A stretch of 5,226 bases of DNA, from the NCBI GenBank assembly GCA_944349915.1, contig CALVNU010000067.1, positions 1 to 5,226 on the forward strand. Direction: 5' to 3'. Source of the DNA: an uncultured Clostridia bacterium. Lineage in GTDB: Bacteria; Bacillota; Clostridia; Christensenellales; UBA1242. The position numbers and the translations under genes are program-made. How positions within the stretch are numbered: the stretch's first letter is position 1; the number at the start of each line of letters is the position of its first letter. Under the pieces are notes generated by a model. That model was given only the letters and a program-made list of their open reading frames with translations, was not told the DNA's origin and ran no database searches. This document shows, piece by piece, positions 4,562 to 5,226 of this stretch.

Positions 4562-5223
4562 AAATTGATATCCTATCACTTTTTCCTGAAAGTTTTTCTT
4601 ATCTCAATTCAAGCATAATATTAAGGGCGCAAAATAAAGGTCTTGTGGATATTGACATACAAAATATAAGAGACTTTTCACAAGATAAACATAAAAAATG
4701 CGACGACTATCCTTTTGGCGGTGGCGCAGGCATGTTGATGATGGTGCAACCACTTTATGATGCCATAAAAAAAGTAAAAAAAAGAAATTCTATGTTGATT
4801 TTCCCTTCACCAAGAGGAAAGGTTTTTAATCACGAAGATGCAAAACTTCTTGCAAAAGAAAAGCACCTTGTCTTTATTTGCGGTCATTATGAAGGTGTTG
4901 ATGAGCGATTGTTTGAATTTTTTGATATCAAACAATATTCGATTGGCGACTATGTGCTTACTGGTGGAGAATTGCCAACCATGGTTATGATTGACAGCAT
5001 TTTAAGACAGGTCAAAGGTGTCTTGACCGAAGATAGTTTGAGTGAAGAAAGTTTTTCTTCAAATTTGCTTGAATATCCTCAATATACTCGTCCTGCAGTA
5101 TTCAAAAAGAAGGCTGTGCCTAAGGTTTTACTCTCTGGCAATCATCAAGAAATTGCAAAGTGGCGAAAAGAGATGTCGGAAAATATAACCAAAAATAATA
5201 GACCCGATTTGTTAAAAAAATAA
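4558..5223 (+). CDS. trmD: tRNA (guanine37-N1)-methyltransferase TrmD
   Basis: TrmD transfers a methyl group from S-adenosylmethionine to N1 of G37 beside the anticodon, which prevents +1 frameshifting. It is a SPOUT enzyme with a trefoil knot and works as a dimer. The 221-residue protein starts MKIDILSLFPESF and shows DDYPFGGGAGML (49-60), SPRG (84-87), CGHYEGVDER (108-117), SIGDYVLTGGELP (128-140), LEYPQYTRP (171-179) and LLSGNH (191-196). R150 matches the catalytic-site arginine (R154 in E. coli). The general-base aspartate (D169 in E. coli, in a DSF motif) aligns with E164 in ESF. The ATG at 4558 is preferred to the in-frame ATG at 4552, because GAGG (4547-4550) is 7 bases before it and the family N-terminus begins there. 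It overlaps rimM by four bases. The 221-residue length is a little short of the usual 240-250, with the shortage at the C-terminus. Confidence 0.97.
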   Translation: MKIDILSLFPESFSYLNSSIILRAQNKGLVDIDIQNIRDFSQDKHKKCDDYPFGGGAGMLMMVQPLYDAIKKVKKRNSMLIFPSPRGKVFNHEDAKLLAKEKHLVFICGHYEGVDERLFEFFDIKQYSIGDYVLTGGELPTMVMIDSILRQVKGVLTEDSLSEESFSSNLLEYPQYTRPAVFKKKAVPKVLLSGNHQEIAKWRKEMSENITKNNRPDLLKK

Positions 5224-5226
5224 AAA

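Overview
The window is an AT-rich stretch of bacterial chromosome carrying core translation and protein-targeting genes. Gene content and order (ylxM-ffh-rpsP-khpA-rimM-trmD, and lepA-hemW) point to a low-GC Gram-positive (Bacillota; Clostridia-like or a related gut lineage is my inference). Strong AAGGAGG-type Shine-Dalgarno sites precede several genes. TGA serves as a stop (ylxM, rimM) and Trp is encoded by TGG, so a Mycoplasma-type genetic code is unlikely. I see no transposase, integrase, tRNA, rRNA, CRISPR array or phage gene.

Layout. Positions 2-268 are the 3' end of lepA (elongation factor 4), whose stop overlaps the ATG of hemW (268-1353) by one base. Next, on the minus strand, comes an unrecognised 112-residue protein (1350-1688) convergent with hemW; the two stop codons share the four bases TTAA. 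This small gene looks like a complete transcription unit. It has a near-consensus extended -10 promoter (1712-1740), a good ribosome binding site, and a probable intrinsic terminator lying inside the coding sequence of hemW (1289-1324).

From 1689 to 1857 is a 169-base divergent intergenic region. It holds the minus-strand promoter, a perfect 16-bp palindrome (1754-1769), the promoter of the plus-strand operon (1789-1817) and a perfect 12-bp inverted repeat (1818-1849) covering the expected start of the ylxM transcript and its ribosome binding site.

From 1858 to the end runs ylxM-ffh-rpsP-khpA-rimM-trmD on the plus strand. The genes are tightly packed (overlaps of 1-4 bases or gaps of 0-10) apart from a 127-base gap between ffh and rpsP. 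The trmD coding sequence is complete and ends 3 bases before the window edge; rplS is the usual next gene in this operon but is not in view. YlxM and Ffh belong to the signal recognition particle. bS16, KhpA and RimM concern the small ribosomal subunit or RNA binding, and TrmD methylates tRNA at G37 to hold the reading frame.

Most of the window is ordinary housekeeping sequence. I did not find a convincing new multi-gene system. The most unusual parts are the small antisense gene with its terminator inside hemW and the palindromes of the divergent promoter region. A -1-frame open stretch after ffh and an Asp-to-Glu change at the likely catalytic position of TrmD are smaller points.
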